Shown here piece after piece: positions 1 through 7,226 of a stretch of DNA of 31,327 bases. The notes under the pieces are model-generated. The model ran no database searches. It was not told where the DNA came from and saw only the letters and a list, made by a program, of their open reading frames with translations. The DNA is taken from the NCBI GenBank assembly GCA_030917145.1, contig JAUPVJ010000041.1:1-31327 (forward strand). Reading direction: 5' to 3'. This stretch comes from Patescibacteria group bacterium. GTDB lineage: Bacteria; Patescibacteriota; Minisyncoccia; Phycocordibacterales; CAIRYW01. The position numbers were made by a program, and so were the translations under genes. Numbering within the stretch: position 1 is the stretch's first letter; each line of letters opens with the position of its first letter.

Positions 1-7
1 GATAAAC

Positions 8-41
8 AAAAAACCACCAGACTTTCGTCCGGTGGTTTTTT
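8..41 (-). terminator. Intrinsic terminator of the acidic-protein operon
   Basis: The arms at 8-18 and 31-41 (A-run plus CCACC against GGTGG plus T-run) form a stem. A GAC/GTC extension past one mismatch closes the TTTC loop. On the minus strand the stem is followed by a T-rich stretch, 10 nt after the stop codon of the acidic-protein gene. The stem is nearly symmetric and could also work on the plus strand. Confidence 0.8.
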
Positions 42-51
42 GTTTTACCTC

Positions 52-789
52 CTACAGCTCATCCTCAGCATCTTCTGCAAGCTCTCTTGCTTCCTCGGCT
101 CGGTCTACTGCCTCGTCGTAATCCTCATCGTCATAAGCATCCTCGGCATCATCTAATCGATCTTCTGCTTCATCTAAGAGATCCCACGCTTCATCCACAT
201 CATCACCATCGTCATCTGCGTCTTCGATCATGTCTCGTGCGTCTTCTATAGCATCTCTTGCCTCATCTATTGCATCTTCTGCTTCATTATCGTCACTGTC
301 ATTACTGTCGTCATCAATTTCATCTATTGCATCGTTTGCTAGGTCCTGCGCGTCGTTTGCGAAGTCTACTGCATCAGCATAATCTTTGTCGTCATATGCG
401 TCCTCTGCGTCATCTAAGGCCTCACGAGCGTCGTCTAGGAGGTCATCTGCGTCCCCAGTGTCTTCGTTGTCGTCTTCTGCTTTATCGTGTTCGTCTTCGG
501 CATCTTCTATGGCATCTTTTGCATCTTCGATTGCATCTTTGGCGTCAGACTTATCGTAATCGTTGTTGTAGTTATTGTTGTAATAATAACTACCTCCTCC
601 ACCTTTTAGTACTCGAATCTCATTTTGTAATGCATTTATGTATTGTTGCAAAAGGGAAATAAGTTGTGCTTGGGATGCAATTATTGAAGCATTGCTTTGT
701 GATTGCGCATTTGCTTTTCCTGCATTTGCTGTAAACACAAATAGGAACGCCATTGAAAAAAGAACTGTATTTAATATATTTTTTTTCAT
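52..789 (-). CDS. Secreted Asp/Glu/Ala-rich helical repeat protein
   Basis: 245-residue protein with no recognised family. Residues 1-28 are a signal peptide: lysines, a hydrophobic core FSMAFLFVF, and an ANA/AQ-type cleavage region. Residues 35-62 form a short amphipathic helix (LISLLQQYINALQNEIRVL), a pattern common near the N-terminus of exported CPR proteins. A Gly/Tyr/Asn linker covers about 63-78. From 80 to the end the chain is Asp, Glu and Ala in helical periodicity. Two related units, about 83-158 and 169-244, share the core LDDAEDAYDD followed by a DY.(D/E)AV segment, so the domain looks duplicated. The charge is strongly negative. Binding of Ca2+ or other cations, or use as a surface spacer, is inference. 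It is the last gene of a minus-strand operon, 22 nt after the thioredoxin-like gene. There is no LPXTG-like signal and no C-terminal membrane anchor. Confidence 0.75.
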   Translation of the reverse strand: MKKNILNTVLFSMAFLFVFTANAGKANAQSQSNASIIASQAQLISLLQQYINALQNEIRVLKGGGGSYYYNNNYNNDYDKSDAKDAIEDAKDAIEDAEDEHDKAEDDNEDTGDADDLLDDAREALDDAEDAYDDKDYADAVDFANDAQDLANDAIDEIDDDSNDSDDNEAEDAIDEARDAIEDARDMIEDADDDGDDVDEAWDLLDEAEDRLDDAEDAYDDEDYDEAVDRAEEARELAEDAEDEL

Positions 790-811
790 CTTTTTATTAA
801 TTAGTTGATAA

Positions 812-1528
812 CTATTTTTTCTCTGTTGTTGTAGCTGATTTTGTTTTCAAGAGATCGAGAGCTTCTTTTGTCTCTTTAGGGTAAATTTTTTGTAAGATTT
901 TTTCCATTTCTTCTTTGTCTTTAAAACCATTGATTGTCTCGTCTCCAATTACAACGATCGGAAGAGGTTCTTTGATTTTAAATATAGTTGCAAGTGTTTT
1001 TACTGCAGAGAGATCTAGGTTGTAGTCGAAAGAGTATACTCGTAGTGCAGGGTACTTTTCTCGCAGGTATGTAAGGACTAGACTTGTTTTCTGGCAGTCT
1101 TGGCAATTTTTCTCATTTCCGTAAAAGTAAAAGGCGAACATGAATTTCTTTCCACATCTCTCACTAATTCTTTTCATTAAAATATAGTCTTTGATTTCAA
1201 GTAGGGAATAGAATTTTTTTAGCTCAATTACTTCTTTGTTTTCAGCTCCTAAGTTTTGTGCGCTAAATTCGATTCTTTCAGCCAGGGAATTGAGCTCGTC
1301 TGAAAGCACGGAGCTTCCTACGTCTTTGCAAGAAAGTTCTGAGAGTAGTGAGAATTGAGTCTCTGAAGAAAGGATACTTGTTGAAATTGAATCTTGGATG
1401 CGTTTGATCTCGTAGATCCTTTTGTTGTTGAAATAGTTGCTTGCGTATAGAGCTGTTGAAAAAATTGCTCCTGTGATAGCAAAGACTATTGCGTACTTTT
1501 TCCAATCAATATGTTTAGAATTATTCAT
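812..1528 (-). CDS. Membrane-anchored thioredoxin-fold protein (CxxC)
   Basis: 238 residues. One membrane segment at about 12-29 (YAIVFAITGAIFSTALY) should anchor the protein with its bulk outside. Residues 35-115 are helical. From about 128 a thioredoxin-like core begins: a strand FMFAFYFYG, then C142-Q-D-C145 heading a helix, a second strand (LRVYSFDYN), and LP190 before IVVIGDE at the expected cis-proline position. A final helix ends in a Lys/Thr tail. The likely role is extracytoplasmic thiol-disulfide exchange or a disulfide sensor; the substrate is unknown. Two further cysteines (C67, C125) could be partners. The start codon is 6 nt after the glycosyltransferase stop, so the genes are translationally close. 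I see no Shine-Dalgarno sequence. The thioredoxin fold is fairly sure; redox activity is not shown. Confidence 0.7.
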   Translation of the reverse strand: MNNSKHIDWKKYAIVFAITGAIFSTALYASNYFNNKRIYEIKRIQDSISTSILSSETQFSLLSELSCKDVGSSVLSDELNSLAERIEFSAQNLGAENKEVIELKKFYSLLEIKDYILMKRISERCGKKFMFAFYFYGNEKNCQDCQKTSLVLTYLREKYPALRVYSFDYNLDLSAVKTLATIFKIKEPLPIVVIGDETINGFKDKEEMEKILQKIYPKETKEALDLLKTKSATTTEKK

Positions 1529-1534
1529 TTGTTT

Positions 1535-2758
1535 TTATCTCCATGGAGCGTGTTTACCGACTAAATTATTATAGACTGATTTAATAAGCCAAAAAGGCGC
1601 TATAAGAGAGTATAGAAGAATAAAGTACAATGCGTCAATGGAAAACCTCCATTTTCCATTTGTAAATTTTGAAGCATAAGTCACGATGAAAAGGGTCATG
1701 AAGAAAAGTAAGAGACCAAGTATTGAAATTGTGTTTGTGTTTAAGAAAAACCATTCAAAATTTCCGAATTGTGGCATCGAGATTCCAACAGTTTTCCATT
1801 TTAAGATATGATCCACAAGGCTTTGAATAAATCGAATTAAGTTTGAAACAAGGAAAATCAGCGTGACAAAAAGCCCCACTACAGCAATAGGTAAAATAAA
1901 CACTCCAAGATCACCATATTTTTTATTGAAAACCATTTCTTTATAGTCAATTAGGTTTCCAAGAAAACCACTAGTCCACCGCACTCTTTGTTTGTAGAGT
2001 TTTTTGATTGTCTCAGGGCCTACTGTGTACACGAGGGCTCCGTCTGCATTTTCAATTTTAAGCCCGTGTTTTTGCATACGCATCGCAATTTCCATGTCTT
2101 CTGTGTTGTGTGCGTGTTTAAAAAGTCCAATTTTTGTGAAAACTTCTTTTCTAAAAAAAGAAAATGGTCCAGGTGTGATGTGTACCGCATCAATAATTGA
2201 AAGAATTCTTCGCAGTAAATTACCATACTCATATTCTGCTTTTTGCATTTTTTGTAAGATATTTTTTGGTTTGTGAATTACGGTCGAAGGTGTTACTGCC
2301 ATTGTCACAGGGTTTTTAAATTTTCTCATGATTCGCAGGAGTGCGTCTGGCATTACAAAAGAGTCTGCGTCGAGACAACCTACGAAATCTGTCTTTGCAT
2401 TTTCAATTGCATAGTTTAAAACTGTAAATTTTCCACCATTTTCTTTTGTGTGGACTTCAATCATCGGGTGATTTTTGTAGACTTCAAGGGCTTTGAGTGT
2501 GCCGTCAGTGGAACCGTCGTCTACGACCATAATATGTAGATTTTCTTTTGGATATTCAAGGTTGAGAATTGATTCGACTGTGCCTAAGACGGTTGTTTCT
2601 TCGTTAAAACACGGGACGATTACAGTCACAGGTGGTGTGTAGTCGTCAGCAACCTCTTCTTTTTTTCTACCTTCAAAAAATGAGATCAGTAAAAAAACCT
2701 CGAAATAGAGGGTAAAAAAAATAAACGTATAGCTGATCCCTTGTAAAACCGCGTCCAT
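1535..2758 (-). CDS. Membrane glycosyltransferase, family GT2, processive type
   Basis: 407-residue family 2 glycosyltransferase of the BcsA/PgaC/hyaluronan-synthase type. It should polymerise or transfer a sugar from a UDP-sugar on the cytoplasmic face and pass it through its own membrane helices. Seen in order: one N-terminal membrane helix (about 8-28); the GT-A domain with VIVPCFNEE (47-55) and VVDDGSTDGT (78-87); the metal-binding DAD at 130-132; the catalytic-base motif TED at 219-221; QRVRW at 257-261 (the QxxRW motif); then about three hydrophobic helices between 284 and 403. The length suits a minimal synthase without a regulatory domain. The sugar cannot be told from sequence; poly-GlcNAc or another surface polysaccharide is plausible. 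First gene of a three-gene minus-strand operon, divergent from pheS. A TATAAT box 10 nt before the start predicts an almost leaderless mRNA. Confidence 0.9.
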   Translation of the reverse strand: MDAVLQGISYTFIFFTLYFEVFLLISFFEGRKKEEVADDYTPPVTVIVPCFNEETTVLGTVESILNLEYPKENLHIMVVDDGSTDGTLKALEVYKNHPMIEVHTKENGGKFTVLNYAIENAKTDFVGCLDADSFVMPDALLRIMRKFKNPVTMAVTPSTVIHKPKNILQKMQKAEYEYGNLLRRILSIIDAVHITPGPFSFFRKEVFTKIGLFKHAHNTEDMEIAMRMQKHGLKIENADGALVYTVGPETIKKLYKQRVRWTSGFLGNLIDYKEMVFNKKYGDLGVFILPIAVVGLFVTLIFLVSNLIRFIQSLVDHILKWKTVGISMPQFGNFEWFFLNTNTISILGLLLFFMTLFIVTYASKFTNGKWRFSIDALYFILLYSLIAPFWLIKSVYNNLVGKHAPWR

Positions 2759-2768
2759 TTGTTTTTGT

Positions 2769-2774
2769 ATTATA
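2769..2774 (-). promoter_or_regulatory. -10 box for the glycosyltransferase operon
   Basis: Perfect TATAAT on the minus strand, ending 10 nt before the ATG at 2758. The -35 region 17 nt upstream (2792-2797, TTTTCA) is poor. Transcription would begin only about 3-4 nt before the start codon. Confidence 0.5.
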
Positions 2775-2879
2775 CATCATTTTTCTCTTTTTGAAAACCA
2801 TTTATGTTGAAAATCTTTTTGTTAAAAAAAGCTGGAATTTCTTTGTCTTTAGCTATACAATTGGGATTCAAATAAATAA

Positions 2880-3584
2880 ATGGAAAACAAGAAAGGGCAC
2901 AGCCATATCATCAGTCAGGCAATAGACGACATCATTCGGATCATGGGAGAGATCGGTTTTTCCGCTGTTGCAGGACCAGAAGTAGAAAGTGAGTTTTATA
3001 ATTTTGATGCACTAAATTTTCCAAAGAATCATCCAGCAAGAGATATGCAAGACACTTTTTGGGTAAAGCAATCTGAAAGTGAAAAAGAAAAACTTCTTCT
3101 TCGTACTCACACTTCACCAGTTCAAATTCGTTATCTTGAAAAGCACAAACCACCATGTGCAATTATTGTGCCTGGAAAAGTTTATAGAAATGAGGCCACA
3201 GACGCGACTCACGAAGCACAGTTTTACCAAGTGGAAGGTTTGTATGTTGCAGAAAAAGTTTCGATGGCAGAGTTGAAGGGGACACTGCTTCATTTGTTTA
3301 AGGGCTACTTTGGAGAAGACACAGAGATCATCATGCGACCTTCATTTTTTCCTTTTGTGGAACCTGGAGTTGAGGTGGCGATGAAATGGAAAGGACGAAC
3401 TCTTGAAATGATGGGAGCAGGCCTCGTGCATCCAAATGTTTTGCGATCTGCTGGGATTGATCCGGAAAAGTACCAAGGTTTTGCTTTTGGTGGAGGAATA
3501 GATCGGATGGTGATGATTAAATATGGAATCGATGATATTCGTATGCTTTATAACGGAGATTTGCGATTGGTTAATCAGTTTTAA
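2880..3584 (+). CDS. pheS: Phenylalanyl-tRNA synthetase alpha subunit, lacking the N-terminal coiled coil
   Basis: Catalytic subunit of the alpha2-beta2 PheRS, which charges tRNA-Phe in the cytoplasm. The 234 residues start almost at the catalytic core: GHSHIISQAIDDI, GPEVESEFYNFDALNFP, NHPARDMQDTFW, motif 2 GKVYRNEATDATHEAQFYQ, and motif 3 GFAFGGGIDRMVMIKYG. The usual bacterial protein is about 330-350 residues and opens with a roughly 90-residue coiled coil that contacts tRNA; that part is absent. It is not hidden upstream: an in-frame TAA (2877-2879) directly precedes the ATG, and the 121-nt gap holds divergent promoters. The likely -10 is TACAAT at 2856-2861. pheT follows after 8 nt. The identity is certain; the truncation is seen directly. 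Confidence 0.96.
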   Translation: MENKKGHSHIISQAIDDIIRIMGEIGFSAVAGPEVESEFYNFDALNFPKNHPARDMQDTFWVKQSESEKEKLLLRTHTSPVQIRYLEKHKPPCAIIVPGKVYRNEATDATHEAQFYQVEGLYVAEKVSMAELKGTLLHLFKGYFGEDTEIIMRPSFFPFVEPGVEVAMKWKGRTLEMMGAGLVHPNVLRSAGIDPEKYQGFAFGGGIDRMVMIKYGIDDIRMLYNGDLRLVNQF

Positions 3585-3592
3585 ATTTAAAG

Positions 3593-5560
3593 ATGAAAAT
3601 AAGTTACAACCTATTACAAACATATTTCGATAAAAAACTTCCAGATGCAAAAGAAGTGATCTCTTTGCTTGAGCGTCATTTGGCAGAAGTAGAAGATGTC
3701 GAAGAAAAAGGTGACGACACTGTTTTTGATGTAAATATTTTGCCGGATAGAGCGCCTTACGCTCTGGGACACGAAGCGATTGCTTTTGAGCTTTCGGCTT
3801 TGCTTGGTGAAGATTTTGAGAAGCGAGAGTTTGCGACTTTAAGCGCGGATCTGCTAAAGATCGACGCCTCTGTCGATGAAGCTACACTTTGTGATCGACA
3901 AATTTTTGTAAAAATCGAAAATGTAGACAATGAAAAAGAAACTCCTTTGGAAATTAAAAAAGTTTTAGAAAGTCTTTCTCAAAGATCAATAAGTTTTCTT
4001 GTAGATCTCACAAACTTTGCAATGCTAGATGTTAGACAACCTCTGCATATTTTTGATGCAGAGAAGGTTATAGGAAAAATTACTATTCGAAAAGGGAAAG
4101 AGGGCGAGAAAGTTACCACTCTTGACGGTAAAGACCTTGCTGTCGATGAATCAATGCTTGTTATTGCAGATGAAGAAGGTCCACTCGACATTGCTGGAAT
4201 TAAAGGTGGAAAGAAAGCGGAAGTAACCAAGACCACAAAAAATATCATTTTGACAGCTTCTCATTTTGACGCAGTTTCAATTAGACAAACCTCACAAAAG
4301 GTGGGAATTAAAACAGATGCTTCAAAGAGGTTTGAAAACAACATAAGTGCTAAATATGTAGAGGTTGGCGCCATGGTCTTTTTAAAGCTTTTGGAAAAAT
4401 ACTGCCCAGAGTCAAAAATTGTTTCATTTATAGATATCAATAATTTTACAGATAAGGAAAAAAATATTTCTGTACCACATGAGTTTATAGACGAAAAAAT
4501 AGGGGTGAAAATTGGTGCTACGAAAATTGAAGAGATTCTACAAAAAATTGATCTAAAAGTTTCGCTTACTGACGGTGTCTTTGAGGTGGTGGTACCTGAG
4601 TACCGAAAAGATTTAAATATAAAGGAAGATATTGTAGACGAAATTGCTCGAACCCTTGGGTACGATGCTGTAGAAGCGACACTGCCTCAAATAAAAGAAA
4701 AAGGAGAGAAAGAGAAAATTTTCAATCTTTCAAACAAAGCAAGAAATTTTTTAAATTCACTTGGTTTTTCTGAAATCTTTACACACGCCCTCCTCGAAAG
4801 TGGGGAAGTTGCTTTGGCAAACCCACTAGCAAGCGACAAGGCTTATTTACGTACAAACTTGAGCTTTTCTTTAGAAAAAGCTCTAAAGGAAAATATTTAC
4901 TACGCTGATCTTTTGGGTTTGTCTCAAGTTAAGGTTTTTGAAATTGGAAAAGTTTTCAGAAAGGACCGTGAGTTTACTTCGCTTTCCGTAGGGATCGGTT
5001 TTAAAAAAGCTTCCAAAGGAGAAAGTGTAAATGAAGAAATAAAAAAAGTAAGAGATTTATTTGTCGAAACTTTTGGATCAAAGGCTCAAACTTTGTGTAC
5101 TGTGGACGACAGTGGGGGGATTATAAATCTTTCTGGAAAACAAATTGGGGTTATAAATAATCTCGACGGAATTTTTGAAATTGATTTCGATGCTTTCATT
5201 GAAGAATTACCAAATGAAGAAATTTCTCTTGAGAGAAATTTCAGTTCTGAAAAAATGAAGCGCATCTCTTCATTCCCGTTTATTACTCGCGACATTGCTT
5301 TCTTTGTACAAGGGGAAGTTCACAAAGAAGAAGAGTTAAAAGAAAATTTAAAAAACTTAGCAGGAGAAAATTTACAAAATATTTATCTCTTTGATTTGTT
5401 TGAAAAGAAAAACAAAGAAACAGGAATTGTGGAAAAAATTTCTTATGGATTTAGACTTGTCTTTCAGTCTTTCGAAAAGACTCTTACCGATGTCGAAGTT
5501 GAGCCAATTGTTGCTCAGATTTATGACGATCTAAAATCTAAAGGTTTTGAAATTAGATAA
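3593..5560 (+). CDS. pheT: Phenylalanyl-tRNA synthetase beta subunit, lacking the EMAP-II-like OB domain
   Basis: 655 residues against the usual roughly 790-800. The N-terminus (MKISYNLLQTYF...) is the B1 start, but the chain runs from HLAEVEDVEEKG almost directly into FDVNILPDRAPYALGHEAIA. The roughly 100-residue tRNA-binding OB domain normally inserted there is missing. The rest is complete: the B3/B4 editing module (QPLHIFDAEKV, AGIKGG, SHFDAVSIRQT, KRFEN), the B5 DNA-binding-like fold around 290-360 (VPEYRKDLNIKEDIVDEIAR), the catalytic-like B6/B7 region (NPLASDKAYLRTNL, VFEIGKVF), and the C-terminal ferredoxin-fold anticodon-binding domain (SSFPFITRDIAFF ... SYGFRLVFQSFEKTLTD). Cotranscribed with pheS with an 8-nt gap and no Shine-Dalgarno sequence. 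Confidence 0.96.
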   Translation: MKISYNLLQTYFDKKLPDAKEVISLLERHLAEVEDVEEKGDDTVFDVNILPDRAPYALGHEAIAFELSALLGEDFEKREFATLSADLLKIDASVDEATLCDRQIFVKIENVDNEKETPLEIKKVLESLSQRSISFLVDLTNFAMLDVRQPLHIFDAEKVIGKITIRKGKEGEKVTTLDGKDLAVDESMLVIADEEGPLDIAGIKGGKKAEVTKTTKNIILTASHFDAVSIRQTSQKVGIKTDASKRFENNISAKYVEVGAMVFLKLLEKYCPESKIVSFIDINNFTDKEKNISVPHEFIDEKIGVKIGATKIEEILQKIDLKVSLTDGVFEVVVPEYRKDLNIKEDIVDEIARTLGYDAVEATLPQIKEKGEKEKIFNLSNKARNFLNSLGFSEIFTHALLESGEVALANPLASDKAYLRTNLSFSLEKALKENIYYADLLGLSQVKVFEIGKVFRKDREFTSLSVGIGFKKASKGESVNEEIKKVRDLFVETFGSKAQTLCTVDDSGGIINLSGKQIGVINNLDGIFEIDFDAFIEELPNEEISLERNFSSEKMKRISSFPFITRDIAFFVQGEVHKEEELKENLKNLAGENLQNIYLFDLFEKKNKETGIVEKISYGFRLVFQSFEKTLTDVEVEPIVAQIYDDLKSKGFEIR

Positions 5561-5565
5561 AATGA

Positions 5566-5588
5566 AACCTCCTTTTTGAGGGGAGGTT
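5566..5588 (-). terminator. Hairpin at the end of the 55-residue orphan gene
   Basis: Arms AACCTCC (5566-5572) and GGAGGTT (5582-5588). On the minus strand the hairpin is followed by TCATTTTATC, a weak T-tract. The orphan's TAA stop (5587-5589) forms part of the stem. It also lies just after the pheT stop and may mark that 3' end. Confidence 0.5.
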
Positions 5589-5754
5589 AGTTTAGTCCGT
5601 AATTAAAGATTGCGGAATCAAATAAGGCTGTTCTTGTTGGGGCAAATATTTCCAGGACCCTTAGCTGGTGGATTGGGTTTGTGGCTGTAAAAGCAGCCTG
5701 TAGGATCCCATTGAGGCGAGCCACTTCCTCAGGTGAAAGAACATGATGTTGCAT
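5587..5754 (-). CDS. Small orphan protein, 55 residues
   Basis: Unrecognised, soluble, and too short for ordinary ORF cut-offs. It begins MQHHVLSPEEVARLNGI, looks helical (LSPEEVARLNGILQAAF), and ends NYGLN. Its reality is supported by codon use that differs from antisense noise, a GC content visibly higher than the flanking genes, a TATAAT at 5778-5783 with a TTGTTT 16 nt further upstream on the minus strand, and a hairpin that starts inside its stop codon. It stands alone between pheT and the yceI-like gene, convergent with pheT. No function can be assigned; the helix-turn start gives only a weak hint of a small regulator or toxin-like peptide. Confidence 0.55.
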   Translation of the reverse strand: MQHHVLSPEEVARLNGILQAAFTATNPIHQLRVLEIFAPTRTALFDSAIFNYGLN

Positions 5755-5794
5755 ACTTTTAAACCATACAATTTTTAATTATAAAAGTCAAATC

Positions 5795-5840
5795 AAAAAA
5801 AACAAGCCGGTTTTGCTTTCGCAAAACCGGCTTGTTTTTT
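5795..5840 (-). terminator. Strong terminator of the YceI-like gene
   Basis: Perfect 16-bp stem (5801-5816 with 5821-5836, AACAAGCCGG...CCGGCTTGTT) with a TTTC or GAAA loop, flanked by A- and T-runs on both sides. It lies 18 nt past the YceI-like stop on the minus strand and is symmetric enough to act both ways. The region 5755-5857 otherwise holds only the orphan promoter. Confidence 0.9.
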
Positions 5841-5857
5841 AGGATGCTTAGTTTTTT

Positions 5858-6502
5858 TTAATTCGCCACAAAATCAAAGTAAAGATTTACTTCGTCAGCG
5901 ACTTCTGCCACAAATGATACCTCTGGAATTGTTAGTCCAAAATCTTTGTATTTGATTGTTGTCTTTGCACTTCCTACAATGCTCCCATCTTCTGTTTGTC
6001 GAGCTTGCGTATCAAAAATCACTTTCTTTGTTACGCCTGCAATTTTTAGATTTCCTTCAACTGTAAAAGTGTAACTTTCTAAAGCTTTTGGTTCTGCTGG
6101 GAGTCCTGTAACAGTTTCGGGAGTAAATACGATAAATTCATTTGCTACATCATCAGTTTTTAAGATAAATCGATTGATCGCTCTGTCTCTCCCTTCTGAT
6201 TCAGTCTTTAAAGCTCGAGCATTGATTTTTATTTCGCTTACTTTCGGTCCCTCAGAAGTAAAAGTAATTTTTCCAGATACATTGGTTGTTGATCCCACAA
6301 CTGTAAAAGGAGACCCTCTAAGTACTTCGTAGATTTCAAAACGCGCTTTTGATTTTTCAGAAATAATAGTTTTTTCACCAGAAACTGTTTCTGTTTTTTC
6401 TGCAATGGTATTTGTTGGTGCAGGGGTCGGTCTAAAAGCGTACGCTAAAAGCCCAAGAGCGATTAATATAAGTCCTAAAACAATAAGTGATATTTTTTTC
6501 AT
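5858..6502 (-). CDS. Exported YceI-family protein
   Basis: 214 residues. A hydrophobic N-terminal segment (ISLIVLGLILIALGLLAYAF, 4-23) is a signal anchor, followed by a Pro/Thr spacer. From about 48 the YceI-like beta-barrel signature appears: SKARFEIYEVLRGSPFTVVG near the start, the conserved R..A...F....AN-type stretch at about 108-123 (GRDRAINRFILKTDDVANEF), GNLKIAGVTKKVIFD, and a C-terminal DFGLTIPEVSFVAEVADEV. YceI domains are lipocalin-like barrels that bind polyisoprenoid or other amphiphilic ligands. Here the barrel would face outside, tethered to the membrane; the ligand is unknown. Monocistronic, with TAAAAT at 6530-6535 as the likely -10 and a strong terminator behind. Confidence 0.88.
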   Translation of the reverse strand: MKKISLIVLGLILIALGLLAYAFRPTPAPTNTIAEKTETVSGEKTIISEKSKARFEIYEVLRGSPFTVVGSTTNVSGKITFTSEGPKVSEIKINARALKTESEGRDRAINRFILKTDDVANEFIVFTPETVTGLPAEPKALESYTFTVEGNLKIAGVTKKVIFDTQARQTEDGSIVGSAKTTIKYKDFGLTIPEVSFVAEVADEVNLYFDFVAN

Positions 6503-6572
6503 AGATTTTTTTTACTTACTAACGGCTACATTTTAGCATATTTGAAACTTAGAAAAATACAGAAAATTGAGG

Positions 6573-6578
6573 TATAAT
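6573..6578 (+). promoter_or_regulatory. -10 box for the LapA-like/GIY-YIG pair
   Basis: Perfect TATAAT; the candidate -35 (TTAGAA, 6549-6554, spacer 18) is weak. The leader to the ATG at 6625 would be about 40 nt. AGGAG at 6588-6592 is too far from the start codon to be its ribosome-binding site. Confidence 0.5.
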
Positions 6579-6624
6579 TTGATCTCTAGGAGAGTTAAAA
6601 GTTTACCACCTAATAAAAAACTAT

Positions 6625-6930
6625 ATGTTATTTTTTCTAATTTTAGGGTTGCTTCTTGGGTCAGTTACAGTAATTTTTGCACTACAAAACACTGAAATTA
6701 TTACAGTTTCTTTTTTTAATTATGAATTTTCTGGATCTTTGGCTTTAATCCTTTTGCTCGCTGCGCTTTCTGGTGTGGTGGTCTGTCTTTTTCTTAGTGT
6801 TCCGGAAATGATAAAAAGTCATCTAAATTTTAGAGCATTAAAAAAACAAAACAAAAATTTGGAAGAGGAGCTAAATCTCTTAAAAACGAGTGTGAGTCGA
6901 TTGCCTAAAGACGGCGAAGTTAAGTTGTAG
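6625..6930 (+). CDS. LapA-domain (DUF1049) small membrane protein
   Basis: 101 residues with two membrane segments: 2-20 (LFFLILGLLLGSVTVIFAL) and about 40-58 (LALILLLAALSGVVVCLFL). The first is followed by the typical QNTEIITVSFF stretch of the LapA/DUF1049 family. After the second helix there is a charged, coiled-coil-prone cytoplasmic tail (about 66-90, LKKQNKNLEEELNLLKTSV). Family members assist envelope assembly in Gram-negative bacteria. In a CPR cell without lipopolysaccharide the role is unknown; a scaffold at the membrane is only a guess. The GIY-YIG gene follows after 8 nt, so the two are probably cotranscribed. Confidence 0.82.
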   Translation: MLFFLILGLLLGSVTVIFALQNTEIITVSFFNYEFSGSLALILLLAALSGVVVCLFLSVPEMIKSHLNFRALKKQNKNLEEELNLLKTSVSRLPKDGEVKL

Positions 6931-6938
6931 TTTTTGAA

Positions 6939-7226
6939 ATGTCTTTTCCGGAGCAATTTTTTGTATACATTGTAAAATGTTTCGATGAGACTTTTTATAT
7001 TGGATCTACAAACGATCTAGAAAAACGCATCTATGCTCACAATTTTCTAAAGTCCGGTGCGCACTACACAAAGATTCGCAGACCAGTAGAGCTTGTGTAC
7101 TTTGAAGAGGTAAAAGATCTCTCGTCTGCGCGTAAAAGAGAAGCGAAAATTAAAAAGCTAAAAAGGGAAGAGAAGATCCTTTTGATTAAGAAAAATCAAA
7201 AGAAGTTAAAGACCGATCGAACTTAA
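6939..7226 (+). CDS. Single-domain GIY-YIG nuclease-like protein
   Basis: 95 residues, essentially one GIY-YIG domain of the UPF0213/YhbQ type. The two strands carry VYIVKC (9-14, for GIY) and FYIGSTNDLEKRI (18-30, for YIG with the catalytic Arg). Further on come H34/N35, the Y-T-K-I-R-R-P stretch, VYFEEV with its Glu, and the helix SSARKREAKIKKLKREEK typical of this group. Stand-alone domains of this kind are abundant in CPR genomes and are thought to act on DNA; the target is unknown. The 3' end overlaps the convergent pseudouridine synthase gene by 21 bp, so the two mRNAs are antisense at their ends. I see no terminator between them. Confidence 0.9.
   Translation: MSFPEQFFVYIVKCFDETFYIGSTNDLEKRIYAHNFLKSGAHYTKIRRPVELVYFEEVKDLSSARKREAKIKKLKREEKILLIKKNQKKLKTDRT

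Noticed and set aside
258..662. Plus-strand ORF rich in Leu, His and Arg, opposite the acidic protein
   Set aside because: It is the mirror of the GAT/GAA repeat codons of the acidic gene; composition is implausible for a protein and it has no start signals.
5561..5586. Hairpin as a strong terminator for pheT on the plus strand
   Set aside because: The T-tract on the plus side is poor (AGTTTAGT); the hairpin fits the minus-strand orphan better.
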